Assembly: GCF_003576645.1 (NCBI RefSeq)
Contig: NC_044919.1
Coordinates: forward strand, 21,388,372 to 21,452,371
Origin: Ipomoea triloba
Taxonomy: Eukaryota > Streptophyta > Magnoliopsida > Solanales > Convolvulaceae
Reading direction: 5' to 3'
DNA length: 64,000 nt
The notes under the pieces are model-generated. The model was not told the DNA's origin, did no database searches, and saw nothing but the letters and a program-made list of their open reading frames with translations. The position numbers were made by a program, and so were the translations under genes. The number at the start of each line of letters is the position of its first letter. Position 1 is the first letter of the stretch. Shown piece by piece: positions 1-11,489 of this stretch.

Positions 1-73
1 AAAATACTAAATTTGGAACCTGTCTCATGTATATTTTGTTATACATCACTTGTGAAACAAATAGTAGCATTGA

Positions 74-625
74 TGGAGAAGCATCTTAGCTAGTCAAGAC
101 TTATTCTTCATGGGGCCTAGACGAAGAATAGAAGATGGAAAGTCTATGAAGGTTTGGTCATCAGAACCCTAGTTACTTAGATCCAAAGAATTCATATATT
201 GAAACATTGCCTTATCCCCAACTCGAAAATACTACCGTTGACTCACTGCATGTTCTAAATACTCACGAGTGAGATACTGACTTAATAAAAGATTTGTTCT
301 CACTCAGAGATGCTTGATTTGATCTTAAAGACCCCTATCAGATCACCCCATATTTTGAAGATGCTTGGTATTGGAAGTGAGATATAAGGGGACACTACTC
401 AGTCTGCAATCCGTATATGTTGCTCAGGGGGGATTTTTGATAGATTTGCAGGGCTTCTGCAATTGGAATAAATTATGGGTGTTGAAGATGCCTCTAAAGG
501 TAACGAATTTTATTTGGAAATTGGCGAAGAGTATATTATCAGTACAATATTGTCTTGGCCAGAAGAGGGTTGATGCAGAGCTGAGTTGTGATGTATGCTA
601 TGATGAGGTGGAAACTACTATCTAG
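74..625 (+). pseudogene. LINE (L1-type) reverse-transcriptase C-terminal relic
   Basis: Translated pieces on the plus strand resemble the region after the reverse transcriptase of plant non-LTR retrotransposons. Near 74-180 there is a W-R-S-I-L..RR-I-E-D-G-K-S pattern. At about 450-600 an open stretch contains LWVLKMPLKVTNFIWKLAK followed by Cys pairs, which is the zf-RVT-like domain seen after L1 reverse transcriptases. Frameshifts and stops separate the pieces and no start or catalytic core is present. It is a dead fragment with no visible TSD or poly-A tail. Family assignment rests on motif resemblance only. Confidence 0.6.
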
Positions 626-1211
626 TCATGTTTTGTTCAATTGGCATTTGGCTTTTGTCTCAAGCCCCAAACCTCACTGGGAATGATGAGGAGATGGAAG
701 AGGGAACTAAACCCTAGAACATTTATTCATTATTCAAAGAGTGAATTCGTTAAAGAATGTTGGAGAATCTACTCGAGCTAGAGAAACTATCAAGCCTCAA
801 CCCTTCTTCTAATGTATGTATATTTGTTGCCCCATGTCAATTCATGCCCAACTTATAGCCAATGCACTGAAACACAACAATATAAAATTTTCTACCTCGA
901 GATTAAGTTCGAACGATAATGGAAATTTCTGCATATTTCTAGGGTATAAGCATTGGTCATATTCACTGTCCACAAAAATTAAATGTAAGATATTTCATCA
1001 AAACCTAATACCTCAGTAACAAATAAAATTTAAAAGGGTGTATCAAATCATGTATAAACTTCAAAGACAGTCTGATTTGAAAAGGAACTATGGGTTTATG
1101 ACTAAACTGTCCAAACCTATCACTCACATAACACAGAATAATTATCCCTGGGATGATGACAAAATTTAAATTTCAGCACTTACAGCTGAAGAACTAAGCA
1201 ATTTAAAATAC
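626..1211. other. Spacer and probable 3' UTR flank of RPL18
   Basis: No convincing gene. The part nearest 1211 lies immediately 3' of the RPL18 stop codon on the minus strand and should include its 3' UTR. The short open frames here show no recognisable domains. Confidence 0.4.
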
Positions 1212-2787
1212 CTAAATTTTATAGCCTCTGCTATTTCTCTTTCCCCTGGCTCTCTCAAACTTTCTGCCCTTGGACCTAACATAGGGCTTGGTATGGCTGT
1301 GTGGCACTCCAGGAGCTCTGCCAAAGTGCTTCACTGCCTCACGGGAGTTTTTAGGGCCCCGTAGAAGCACCTGCAACAAGCAGAAAGTTGAAATTAAGCT
1401 TTGGTGGGGTCTGCAGTTGAGTTCTCAAATTACTTTTAACTACATGTTGTCTTTGTTATTTCATTTTAGCTGTACAATTAACCATTTGACTACCAGAGAA
1501 ATAAATATTCAAGTCAAGCAATGGGAAAAACAAGATACTTGATGCAAGGGTAACCCCAGCCAAGATGGCAAGAGATCCACACTTGTAACCACAAGGTCAC
1601 AAGTTCGAATCCGAGCCAATCAATTATGGGTAACCTAAGCTACCACAAGGTCACAAGTTCGAATCCGAGCCAATCAATTATGGGTAACCTAAGCTAGTTT
1701 ACTTCTTTGTGGTCCTTTGCCGGCTAGGGTCACAATGCAGGTTTACCTACACCCAAAAGAGTTGTGGGGTTTCCCTTGTCATCCAAAAAGATACTTGATG
1801 CATGATCTCATGCAGCCGTGTCCAGCTGGTTGGTTTTGTTATAGCAGCAGCATAGATAAAATTCAAGCACAACACATCAAAACAAAATGAAATATGTGTG
1901 AAAGTATAACAACCCAGAACATTCAATTTCAAAAATGGAACTCAAATTCATACCGTGTTCTGGCCAAGAGGAGCTTGGAGAGCAAGCTGATCAAAAGTCA
2001 AGCACTCCCCCCCAGCTTTCTCAATTCTAGCTCTTGCTGTCTCAGTGAATCTCAGTGCAACCACTTTCATTTTGGGCACTTCATAAGCTCTAGTATCATC
2101 AGTCACTGTCCCAACAAGAACAGCAATCTTATCCTCCTAAACATGCAATCAGAACAGTTATCAGGAAATCATCTTGAACATAACACAGTTTAGTTATTAT
2201 GAACTTATGAAAATTATGCCATCCCACATGTTTATTGGTAACAGCTTGGGTAATCCAAATGCTCTGCAACTCATAGGACATACTCCATGAGTCCGATAAT
2301 AATTTAATCATAAAACAATGGTAAATGTTACACAAATCATTAAAATGATAATCATACATTTTTGAAAAAAAAAATAAATGAATTTCCCTGAATACCAGAT
2401 TTAGGAACTGCCGACTGATTTAAAACAAATAAAGATAAAACAAGGGGTACTGAAATTGAGAACAGAGACACAACCTTTCCTTGCATGAATTGAATCAACC
2501 TGGAGAGAGACAGTGGAGCCTTGTTGATTTTGCTCATAAATAGCCTCTTCAGTATCGCAGCATTAAACTTGCTCTCTGCTCTCCGCACCAGAAATCGATA
2601 CAACTAGAAAACCACATCCAATAAATGACAAATAAAAATATTTATTTATAGAGTAAATGCGTGTAACTAAAGAGAGTGAGAGAAAATGGAGGACCTTGAC
2701 GAGCAGCTTGAGATAGACATCGTCGGACTTCGGAGAAGTGCGTTTGGTCTGCTTACTTTTGCCGCCGGCGACCAAATCTATACCCAT
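1212..2787 (-). CDS. RPL18: 60S ribosomal protein L18 (eL18), complete, four exons
   Basis: Cytosolic large-subunit ribosomal protein eL18. Minus-strand exons are 2787-2695, 2603-2475, 2136-1954 and 1370-1212. All introns have GT..AG borders and all joins are phase 0. The spliced product is 187 residues, the length usual for plant L18. Exon 1 starts with the family N-terminus [12 protein letters not shown] and ends in [10 protein letters not shown]. Exon 2 carries LYRFLVRR and [11 protein letters not shown]. Exon 3 carries [12 protein letters not shown] and [14 protein letters not shown]. Exon 4 carries [17 protein letters not shown] and the basic tail ending GYKI. The ATG at 2787 gives the conserved N-terminus. 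The reading frame is clean, so it is probably functional. The last intron (1371-1953) is long because it holds a SINE. Confidence 0.96.
1547..1787 (+). mobile_element. tRNA-derived SINE in RPL18 intron 3, with 15-bp TSD
   Basis: A 241-bp insertion is flanked by perfect 15-bp direct repeats AAGATACTTGATGCA (1532-1546 and 1788-1802). The head resembles a tRNA-type RNA polymerase III promoter, with an A-box-like segment around 1557-1578 and a B box GTTCGAATCC at 1603-1612. A 54-bp block (1588-1641) is repeated in tandem (1642-1695), so there is a second B box at 1657-1666. It lies in the opposite orientation to RPL18. The long perfect TSD and tRNA head point to LINE-mobilised SINE insertion. The TSD being identical suggests a fairly recent event. 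Confidence 0.85.
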
Positions 2788-2819
2788 TGCTACTGCAGCT
2801 GCTCCTGACGGAAGATGAC

Positions 2820-2880
2820 GCTAGGAATTAGGGCTTTATAGGTGTCACAAATGGAAGACGCTGAATTAGGGTTTTAGATT
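2820..2880 (-). promoter_or_regulatory. RPL18 upstream region with telo-box
   Basis: Just upstream of the RPL18 ATG, the minus strand reads AAACCCTAA (plus 2866-2874), the plant telo-box, with a second AGCCCTAA-like element at 2828-2835. Telo-boxes are typical of promoters of plant ribosomal-protein genes and drive expression in dividing cells. The transcription start is not determined. Confidence 0.6.
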
Positions 2881-4334
2881 TGACGAATATTATTTTAGCC
2901 CTATATTTTTTACTCATTCATAAATTTCTCTTACCCTTTTTCTTTTTTATTTTTTATTTTTTATTTTATTTTTCTATGTGCAAGGGATGAAGGGAATGGA
3001 CAAGGGAGTCCCAACTCCCAAGAGGCCAAGAGTTAGAGCTCATGTTGCTTTTGCTTTTCATTTGATTTTGCTTTTGTTAGGGCTGCAAGACCATTTTTTA
3101 AGGATAGTATGTCATATCAATATAATTTTGATGTAATTGTAACTAATTTCTTTGTGAAAAGATGTTTTATTCTTTCTTTTCTTTTTATTATTATTATTAT
3201 TTTTTATCCGTGTAAGGATTCTAACATTTAGTGACGCCAGACTTGTAAGTATTTTCTAGTGTTTAAGGGTCTCCGCTCCACTTTATTTAGATAGTCCGAT
3301 ATTACTTAGTTTAATTTGTCAAAAGTTTCCTTTTGTCTGGGCTATTTTTTCTTTAAAGATAGACTATTCATTCACAGTTGTGATATTTGCAAATTACATG
3401 GGTAAAACATCAAGCATAATGAACAAACACATTATATTATTCATCAAGTATAAAGCAAATATATTGTTTGACGGTAAAAATGTTACCGGCGTATATTTTG
3501 ATAAGTGAAGTACAATGAGTAATCAGTTTCAGTACAATAGTGTTTGTGTGTAAGAAAACCAGAGACCCCCACTCTCCATCACAAGGTTCGTTCTTTATAC
3601 TGAAGGTGCAACGACTCTTATTCTGGTGAGTGTAAAGGATTCGGATAATAATGGTGGGAGGAGTAATGATGGACTGATGGAGCCGCTGAGTAATTCCCCT
3701 CTTCAATGTGTCGGAGTAATGCACTGTTATGTGGTTGTTTAACTTACTCGTGACAGTTTGCTTCTGGGTCGGGTGCTTGTCCAATTATCCTGTCATTGCT
3801 CTAGCAAATTTTTATTAGAATACATAAACAAATTATTTATATATTTCATTAAAGTGGTTCATGTATTATAAGGTTTTTTCCATTCAATTTTATCGACATA
3901 TATGTGACTGGACTTAGTGTTATCCATTGCCTCATTAGAAATAAAGCATGTTACATATCATGAAATGTTGACGTTGGACTAGTTAAAGTCTAGAAAAAGA
4001 GGAGGGGCTCAAATAAACTCCTAGGAATTTTAAAATTGCACAAGAATGAGCAACAAAACTCTGTTTACTAGTTTTAATTTGTATGAATAAAACAGTTAAA
4101 CACATCATTGACAGGATAATCCGACTCGGTACGTCCCATCTCATCCAAGAACCGTTACGAAAGAGCGCGCACAATATTTACTGAGGAGCCAGACACTCAT
4201 AGAGAGGAGTTGTTGCACTTATTAGGAGTTAGTGCTCATTATTGCGGTCGTTACGATGTACAGGATAAAAAGGAAAAGTCATGTAACAAGAAAGGGGCTG
4301 TTTCTTACACGCAAACTCTTGTACTTTAATAAGA
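2881..4334. other. Intergenic, no gene recognised
   Basis: AT-rich, with T/A microsatellite-like tracts at 2940-2975 and 3180-3210. Short open frames (for example 3784-3437 and 4174-3983 on the minus strand) show no domain or compositional support. Nothing further is visible. Confidence 0.5.
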
Positions 4335-5663
4335 CTGTATGTAACACCCCGGCTCGGCTATACCGTACATCCGGAGTAATTACCGCCACACTTAGAATGA
4401 AGTCTATCAAGAATTCGTTCTAAATGCACAGGCTAAAAAGAATTTGGTTCACGCAACTAAAACTTACCAGAACATACACTTCCTAATATATATAAACATC
4501 AACAGATATATATATTTTTATATACATATATATATATATATAGGTCAACCGGTAATATTTACATAAGTTTTAGCAGGGTTAACATAAGATAAACTAGATC
4601 CCACTAGCCATCTAGTATCTATCATGGCTATCAAAAATATATACACCAAAAAGAGTTTGATTTCCTTTGAAACAGAAACACAACCTACTCAAGGAGATGA
4701 TATACCGGGCCACAGAATGTCCCCCACACAAGATGCCATTCTCCCGTAAACCAGGTGATATGGTTTAGGATGTTGCACGGGGTAATCACCATCATCCACT
4801 CATCCCACTCTTCCGGAGGACTAGGGTCCCACGGATAAGGGTAACGCACAACAAACTCTAGAGGGTCACTCTCCTCTATCATCTCAATAGGGTAGAAACC
4901 ATAGCTCGCCTGAACAGCATCAATGAAAGTCAGCGGGCTACTAGGGAACAAAGGCATGACAGGGTCCGTCAGTAAATCAGAAACAAAAGCATAGTCAGTA
5001 GCAGACACGGGGTCAAGATCGGGAACCGGATCAAAGGCGTCAACTGGGTCAGGGGCGTAGACAAGGTCTGGAGCATACACTGGAGCCGGAGGATCTGGTG
5101 CGTAGCCTGGAGCATACGGGTCATCACCCGTCAGAAAGTGCGTATAGTCCTCATAGTCAAGGAGGGGAAACATGAACTCTAATGAATTATTAGAGTTCTC
5201 TGGGCTGCACGAGCCCACGCTAGATAGCATCTGATAAGAAACACAATGAAGTGTAGTTAGCACGACGGCTAAGTAAGGAAATTCATTGCCACTCAAGCGT
5301 AGACAAAGGTTTTAAAACATGGTAGCAGTATAAAAGCTTATAAAGTTTTTACCTATGCTTTGGAAATTTATCTGCAACCAAACAAATCATAGCATAGCAT
5401 AACAGCATATATATATAAGGGCAATCACATAAACTTTTCCTTCATATTAAATATAAGGACATATTAATCACTCCAAGTTATAAATACATATATTTTAGAC
5501 AAATAAATAAACTTTCTATTTCAAGAATTTCAGCCTTTTCAACTAGAACCGCAGCTCTAATTCTTTTAATTACCTGAACCGCAGCTCAGTATATCAATAG
5601 TTTTTATAATTACTTAGTTTCCCCCTGGATATGCGTGAGGCATCATTTATGAACATTTCTCAA

Positions 5664-5870
5664 TTCCCCTTTTAAACCTTGGGCTATGGCATTCTCCAAC
5701 CTTCCCATAGGTCTCCTTATCCCAACCTCGGGCCATGGCACTCCAGCCCTCCCGTAGGTCCAACCTTATTCCAACCCCGGGCCATGGCATTTAAGCCCTC
5801 CCGTAGGTCCCCACCTTGTTCCAACCCCGGGCCATAGCAATTAAGCCCTCCCGTAGGTCCCTTTCTCAAA
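5664..5870. repeat. Four-copy tandem repeat of about 48 bp inside the solo LTR
   Basis: Units with the pattern CC..GGGCCATGGCA...CCCTCCCGTAGGTC recur about every 48 bp, the first copy being the most diverged. This is a local minisatellite within the LTR. Confidence 0.75.
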
Positions 5871-6123
5871 ATCTCTGCAACATATCCAGAAACTAAGATT
5901 TTCAAAACATTCTTTCTTTCCTGTACATAATTAGTATTTTCTTCCCACATCTCAAAACATTTATTTCATTCAAAATCAAGCTGATTTGCCCATAGGCCTT
6001 CGAGTATTATGACACAAGCATACTTAAACATTTAACCAACAATAATACCGTTGAAAACAATTTAAACATAGTTTGAAATCATACCCAAGTTTTCTGAAAA
6101 TTAAAATCTGGACAGAACATTCT

Positions 6124-6345
6124 GGACGCCTGTGGACGCATGGTGGACGCGCGTCCACCTTGGCGTCCACACCTACGGCTTCTTCTCTTATTTTCCGAAA
6201 ATCACTGGACGTCAGTGGACGCACGGTGGACGCGCGTCCACTGGGGCGTCCACACTTACGGCGTGTCTTCGAAAAAAAACTGGACACCAGTGGACGCACG
6301 GTGGACGCGCGTCCACTGGGGCGTCCACTCACACGGCAGTAGCTT
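6124..6345. repeat. GC-rich tandem repeat with 16-bp palindromes
   Basis: Three units of 75-83 bp each contain the perfect palindrome GTGGACGCGCGTCCAC (6143-6158, 6226-6241, 6301-6316) followed by another GCGTCCAC arm. Because of the palindromes, both strands stay open in several frames, which creates spurious ORFs. It lies inside the solo LTR. Confidence 0.85.
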
Positions 6346-7440
6346 TCTGGACAGCAAAACAGTGTAAAAACACCTATTTTGTTAACATTTTTCCTTGACA
6401 TAAATTATATGGACGTAATTATAGTATATACATGCATGCATACGTTAAAGTCATGCATATCAAGAGTAATATAAAGCTCAACCACATATTTTTACATAGA
6501 AATTAACTAAGAAGTTGAAACTTAATCACATAGTTTTCATATTAAATTCCTAACTCCATAATACATATACCTATACAATTGTCCATTTTCAAGTGACTAG
6601 CCAACTTAAGGAATTTCCTTACCTTTTTAGAAGCTTTAGAACCGAAACAAGCGTTGAAGTTCCTTATTCCCAATAATCCACCGAAGGTCCTAAACAATTT
6701 CATCATAATAATAACATTCTCAAGAGTTCTTAATTTATGATTAAATCTTAGAAAGAGTTCTAACTCACTAAACCAAATAACTTACTTGGTGTTAAAGAGC
6801 TTGAAGATTTTAGGCTATGGAGTTTCCTTTGAAGATCAACAATGGGGATGAAGAAACACTCTCTCTCCTCTCCTTATAATTTTCGGCCAAGGGGGGAAGA
6901 CTCACAAAATCTTGGAGGCTAAGTTAACATGATCTTATCCAAAAGAAATCATTATTTTAATTTATGATATTTTTGAAGAATGGATTTTCTAGACAGTTAG
7001 GGATTAAATCAGATAAATTCTTGGTGGAAAATAGCTTAATTCGGGAAATTCTTAATACCAAAATTATTCTAAAATTAATCCCGATATTAATCACCCAAAT
7101 TACGAATTTTTCAGCACATCGCAAAATTTAGCGGTTCGCAGGCTCGTAACAAGTTCCATCCTTATAACTCATCTAGTATCAATCTTAACTAAGTAGAATG
7201 TTCATAATTAATCACATTATGCAATATAATCCATTTCTTATGGAAATTCGAACCAAATATGTGTCCCTAAAATTTTCACGGTTCGTGCCTGGTACGTAGA
7301 TCGTAACTTATAATAACTATTTAAAAAAAAAATATTTTCTGAAAGTACCAGGGTTCATTTCATAAATATTATAGCTTAAAATAAAAATATTTATTCATCG
7401 AACTCAAAAATTATCGGAATAGGTGAGGGGTTACACTGTA

Positions 7441-8833
7441 CTTTACTTTCCTAAATATTACTCCACTTCTTCTTGACATAAAAGTTTTAACACTAAATTG
7501 CCTCACCAAGTCACCATGAGACAAGTTACAGACCTCAACCCACTTTGACACTCCTACCCACTTGCATTGCCTAGCTAGTATAGTGGGTCAATGGTCTCAA
7601 ATTAATGGCAAATCCTTCTGTTAGAAGACTGTCTTACGTGTCTTAATCCGTGAAATAGGTTGTGTTAGGAGAATTTGGGTCTTATGGTATATGTGTTGGC
7701 GGATTCACAATAAGGGTAGATGCCCCCACTCCCCCATCCCCATCCCCATCCCCTTTATATATATTGTATGTACTAGTTTTTTTTATGCGCGATGCGCAAT
7801 AGGTGCCCAATATTAATATTTTATATTAAAATTTTAAATTTATTTAGATTTAGATATTTAAATTATTGTAAACAATAATAATAATGTAAAATATTTTTAT
7901 AAATTTTATATTTATATTTTAAGAAATAACTAACATATAACTCCAATATATATATAATGTGTATATGTTATTTTTCTTGAAAGAAAAATTCACTTATATT
8001 AATAAAGGTTCACAATACAAGAAGGAATTCTATATATAATGTGTATATATTATAATTATTGAAGAAAATAAGAAAATATATAGTGGATGCATGTGCATGG
8101 TAACAATAGTGGAAAGGATAATGAAAGTTATAACGGTAGGGGTATGTTTGTCTAATATATTGTAAAATACAACTTTTATAGCATAATGTACAAAAAAAAA
8201 TCTTAACAAAAAAAATGGACATAAATAAAGGGTATAATATTCATTCACATTTATTATATTTTTAGATATGCCCTATATATATATCCTTCTATCAAATAAA
8301 GCCATAAGATTTCGGCCAATCAAATGGCTCCATTTTCCCGTCCATTCTAAACTACGACGTTTTGGTTTTGGCTCTAGGATTTGGTGTAGTCTTCCCGCTC
8401 ATGTTTACGTACGATTTTGGCGGAATCAATTACCATATCAATTACTATCAATTACAATCAATATATCAATTAGTATTTAAGTTAGACTTAATTACTACCA
8501 TCTTTTGACCTTCCCAATTTATGGGAAGTTGTTATAAATAAATTACAGTTCTTATATATCAAGGCAATCCATCAGACTCAAGCTACTTAAATACCATATT
8601 GATATTACATACATCACATACATTACATAAACCCTAATCATATCATTAGGATTTTGAATTTCAAAATGCAGGCATGCGTATTAAGCCCCATATCGTTTCG
8701 TTTATCAGTGTCTTGATAGGTTGCAACTTATGCTCATTCTTCAGGCTCCAAAATCTTCTATAAAATGAATTTGCTTCCTTCTTTTTGCTACGTATCTCTT
8801 TTGCTAGCCGTTTTCCATACCTTACAAAACAAA
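7441..8833. other. AT-rich spacer with Helitron end; no gene
   Basis: A C-rich microsatellite-like stretch near 7725-7755 is followed by the Helitron 3' terminus at 7773 (separate entry) and long A/T tracts to about 8270. The segment 8270-8833 is upstream sequence of the chimeric RPA-FAR1 gene. No supported coding region. Confidence 0.45.
7773..7798 (-). mobile_element. Helitron 3' terminus (minus strand)
   Basis: On the minus strand a short hairpin TGCGC-ATC-GCGCA (plus 7798-7786) is followed after about nine A-rich bases by CTAG ending at plus 7773, with T next to it. Hairpin plus CTRR-T is the diagnostic 3' end of plant Helitrons. The element body would extend to the right. Its 5' TC end was not identified. 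Confidence 0.7.
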
Positions 8834-11156
8834 ATGTCAATGCTCTATGTCTTAGCAAAAGACATTTCCCCTCAATCGTATAAGAAAGCAATTAGATTGA
8901 GATTGATTCGTACTTACACTGTGACTGAAGGTAGGAACAAATCTGCTGTCAAGAGTCAAGAATGTGTTTTTCATGACATTGAGGTAATTTGTACTCCATA
9001 ACTGCTTCATCTTAATCTGCAAAATGTTATAATAAATTGTTAATAAACTCCTAATACTGAGTATAAATTTTATTTGTTTCTATTCTTTTTTTTTTCTTAA
9101 TATTTTTGGAGGGTACCTATGTTCATGCAAGTATACATGCTGATTTTATAGACCATTTTTCAAATCTGCTAAAAGAAGGTAAAATTTATGCTGTCAAAAA
9201 CTTTGTGGCCGTGTCTTATTACTACCAGTATAAAACTACACAGCATAAATACATGATGAGCTTTAATCAATACACAACTATTGAGAGACATAGGAGAAAA
9301 GGTTTTCCAAGCCTTTTATTTCGGATTAAACCTATTGAGGACTTATTGGCTGGAAAAGTTGAAGAGAAGCTATTGATTGGTAAGCTACTCTACCATTTTC
9401 AATTTTTTTTACATATACATCATACTTCTCAACACATCTACATTTCATTCTAGATGTTATTGGTAGAGTATTTGAGTTCTATTCTCCTAAGGATAAGGTT
9501 ATTGCTGGTTTCCCCACACAGTTGGTTGATTTTTTGATTGAAGACTCAAAGTAAGTTTCTCAATTACTGACAAAGATTAGATTATTTCATGTATTTTCTT
9601 TTACATGCTTTACACTGTTTCACTACACTTTTCCCGTTTACTTAGGGGAAATAGAATCAAATGTACATTATGGGATGAACATGTACCTGCTGTTATGCCA
9701 TTTTTCAATAACCATGTTGATGGCCATTTGATTGTTTTGCTCCAACTGTGTGTTGCAAGTTGTGTTCGAGCAAACATTGGTCCTACTCGGTCGTATTGGT
9801 GTGAATCATTTGGTTTTGAATACGATGTTAATGAGGGTGATCAGCTTTCAAGGATTTTCTTGGCGGACGCAGTATCCAGGAAGAATTTTTCTTTGTTTGG
9901 TGATGTTGTTTCGTTTGATGCTACATACCGTACTAACAGGTTAGTAATCTTTTTTGTGTTGTGCATTTTATATAGAGTAGTGGTGTATTATTGTATGCTC
10001 GATGGTGCGTTCTGAGACGTGTTATTGTGCTAACTGTTTTTTTTTGTGTGTTTTTCCTTATGTAAGGTATAATTTGATTTTTGTCCCATTTACTGGCATT
10101 GATAATCATAAGAGATGTATCACCTTTGGTGCTAGGTTGCTTACGAAGGAAGACATAGACTCATACGTTTGGCTTTTGGAGAGCTTTAAGAAAACAATGG
10201 GCCATGATCCTATTTGTGTTGCTACAGATCAAGATCCAGCTGTGAAGGTTGCTGTTGCTCAAGTGTTTGGTGCCTCAAAACATAGATTTTGTATGTGGCA
10301 TATAATGTGTAAGGTGGGAGAGAAGGTTGGGCCAGTTTTATCAAAATATGAGGTGTTTAGGAGGAAGTTGAATGGCATTGTTTGGGATAATTCACTTGAT
10401 CCCAATGCCTTTGAGTTGCGATGGAATCATATTATGGAGGAATATGGGTTGGGTGATAATGGTTGGTTTCGTTACTTGTTTGAGTCCCGTACATTTTGGG
10501 CACCTCCATACTTTCATGATGATTTTATGGCCGGTTTAGTTAGGACCACGTCTAGATCGGAGTCTCAAAATAGTTTTTTTGGCAGTTTCTCTAATGGACA
10601 TTCTAGTTTGGTTGAGTTTCTGGTGCACTATGACACTGCTATTGGTGCACAGCGGCATGCCCAAGCAAAATTGAATGCTGATTGTGAAGCTTGTTTTCCA
10701 GTTTTGAAGACACCATTGGCGTTGGAGCGGCATGCCATGGCTGTTTACACAATTTCTATATTTTATGATGTTCAAGAAGAGATTTGTTCGGCTTGTTTTT
10801 CTTGTCAAGTGGTGTCTTTGACTGATATTGATGGTTGCGTGTCATATGTGATAAAAGATTGTGACCATAGGACATGGCGTGTGCAGTTAGCTTTAAATGA
10901 TTATTGTGCAAGTTGTTCTTGCAAGATGTTTGAGCGTATGGGGTTGTTGTGTAAGCATATTTTTTTGTTTTTAAAGATCGTTGACTTGAGAGTATTCCTT
11001 CTAGGTATTTGGTGCATCGGTGGACAAAGGGTGCATGTTTGCACCCAATATTTCATATTGATGGTACACTGGTTGATCAATCTGCTAAAGTGGAGAATGT
11101 TAGGGTGCTTACCAATCTTATGTGGTCTGATATTTATGCTTGTGTGGGTTGGCTGA
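8834..11156 (+). CDS. Chimeric gene: RPA-like OB-fold domain fused to FAR1/MULE transposase with SWIM finger
   Basis: Five exons: 8834-8983, 9112-9379, 9454-9550, 9646-9939 and 10067-11156. All introns are GT..AG and the phases agree, giving 1,899 nt and 632 residues. Residues 1 to about 208 resemble the RPA70-like/DUF223 OB-fold proteins common in plant Helitrons (MSMLYVLAKDISPQ, YTTIERHRRKGFPSLLFR, LVDFLIEDSK, WDEHVPAVMPFF). From about plus 9757 the same frame continues as a FAR1/Mutator-type transposase: LFGDVVSFDATYRTN (first Asp), ATDQDPAV (second Asp), RSESQNSFF (candidate Glu) and a SWIM finger CASCSCK...CKH near residues 549-570. The N-terminal FAR1 DNA-binding finger is missing. After about 10,978 the frame leaves family homology. 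An alternative start at 8765 adds 23 residues. It could be an expressed chimera or a relic that happens to stay open. Confidence 0.75.
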
Positions 11157-11475
11157 TGGTAATATTGACCGTTTGTCACAGTTACGACGTGTTATTAATG
11201 AGCAAAGGCAAATATTTCTACAGGATGGGAGTGAGAATGGGAATGGGGTAGCTGTTGGTAGCAAGCAAAGTGTGATTAATTCGTTTTGGGGAGATGTGTC
11301 TATGGGTTCGACAGTGGATGTGCACGACCCTGTCCAAGCTAAGAACAAGGGTAGTGGTAAGCGCTTGAAGAGCGCAAGGGAAAGAGCTGCAAGCAAGTGT
11401 GCAAAGCAATCAAGAAGATGCCACACTTGTGATGAATATGGCCATAATAGTAGGACAAGCCCTTTAAATACTTGA
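10979..11475 (+). pseudogene. Frameshifted C-terminal tail of the FAR1/MULE transposase
   Basis: Just after the SWIM finger, family-like sequence switches frame. PSRYLVHRWTKGACL and following residues lie in another plus frame (about 10,990-11,145), and ADGNIDRLSQLRRVINEQ onwards in a third (11,140-11,475), ending in a Cys/His-rich CHTCDEYGH motif. Two small indels therefore separate this tail from the upstream catalytic part. The conserved tail would not be translated from the chimeric frame. Confidence 0.75.
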
Positions 11476-11489
11476 AGTTGTGCATTGTA

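Larger units (their letters stand above)
4340..7435 (-). mobile_element. Solo LTR, 3,096 bp, of a Ty3 (Tekay-like) retrotransposon
   Basis: The block starts TGTAACACCCC and ends GGGGTTACA on the plus strand, so on the minus strand it runs TGTAACCCC...GTGTTACA. It is flanked by perfect 5-bp duplications CTGTA (4335-4339 and 7436-7440). The first few hundred minus-strand bases share landmarks with the Tekay-type LTR at 14,801 (a run like TACGTACC..CACGAACCGT, a GGCCGAA stretch). No internal coding region remains, so it is the product of LTR-LTR recombination. A 203-codon open frame at 5296-4685 (minus) with a repeated YAPDP pattern lies inside and has no recognised function. Confidence 0.9.

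Noticed and set aside
3437..3784. 115-codon minus-strand ORF as a small gene
   Set aside because: No family resemblance, no supporting promoter or splice context, and composition typical of chance frames in intergenic DNA.
4685..5296. 203-codon minus-strand ORF with YAPDP repeats as a host gene
   Set aside because: It lies wholly inside a TSD-flanked solo LTR and has no recognisable domain. Low-complexity sequence can keep a frame open.
6024..6401. Several overlapping ORFs on both strands
   Set aside because: They are produced by the GC-rich palindromic repeat units, which read openly in many frames.
8765..8833. Upstream ATG at 8,765 as the start of the chimeric gene
   Set aside because: It adds 23 residues not resembling the RPA-like family, whose proteins begin close to the MSMLYVLAKDISPQ sequence. 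It is kept only as an alternative.
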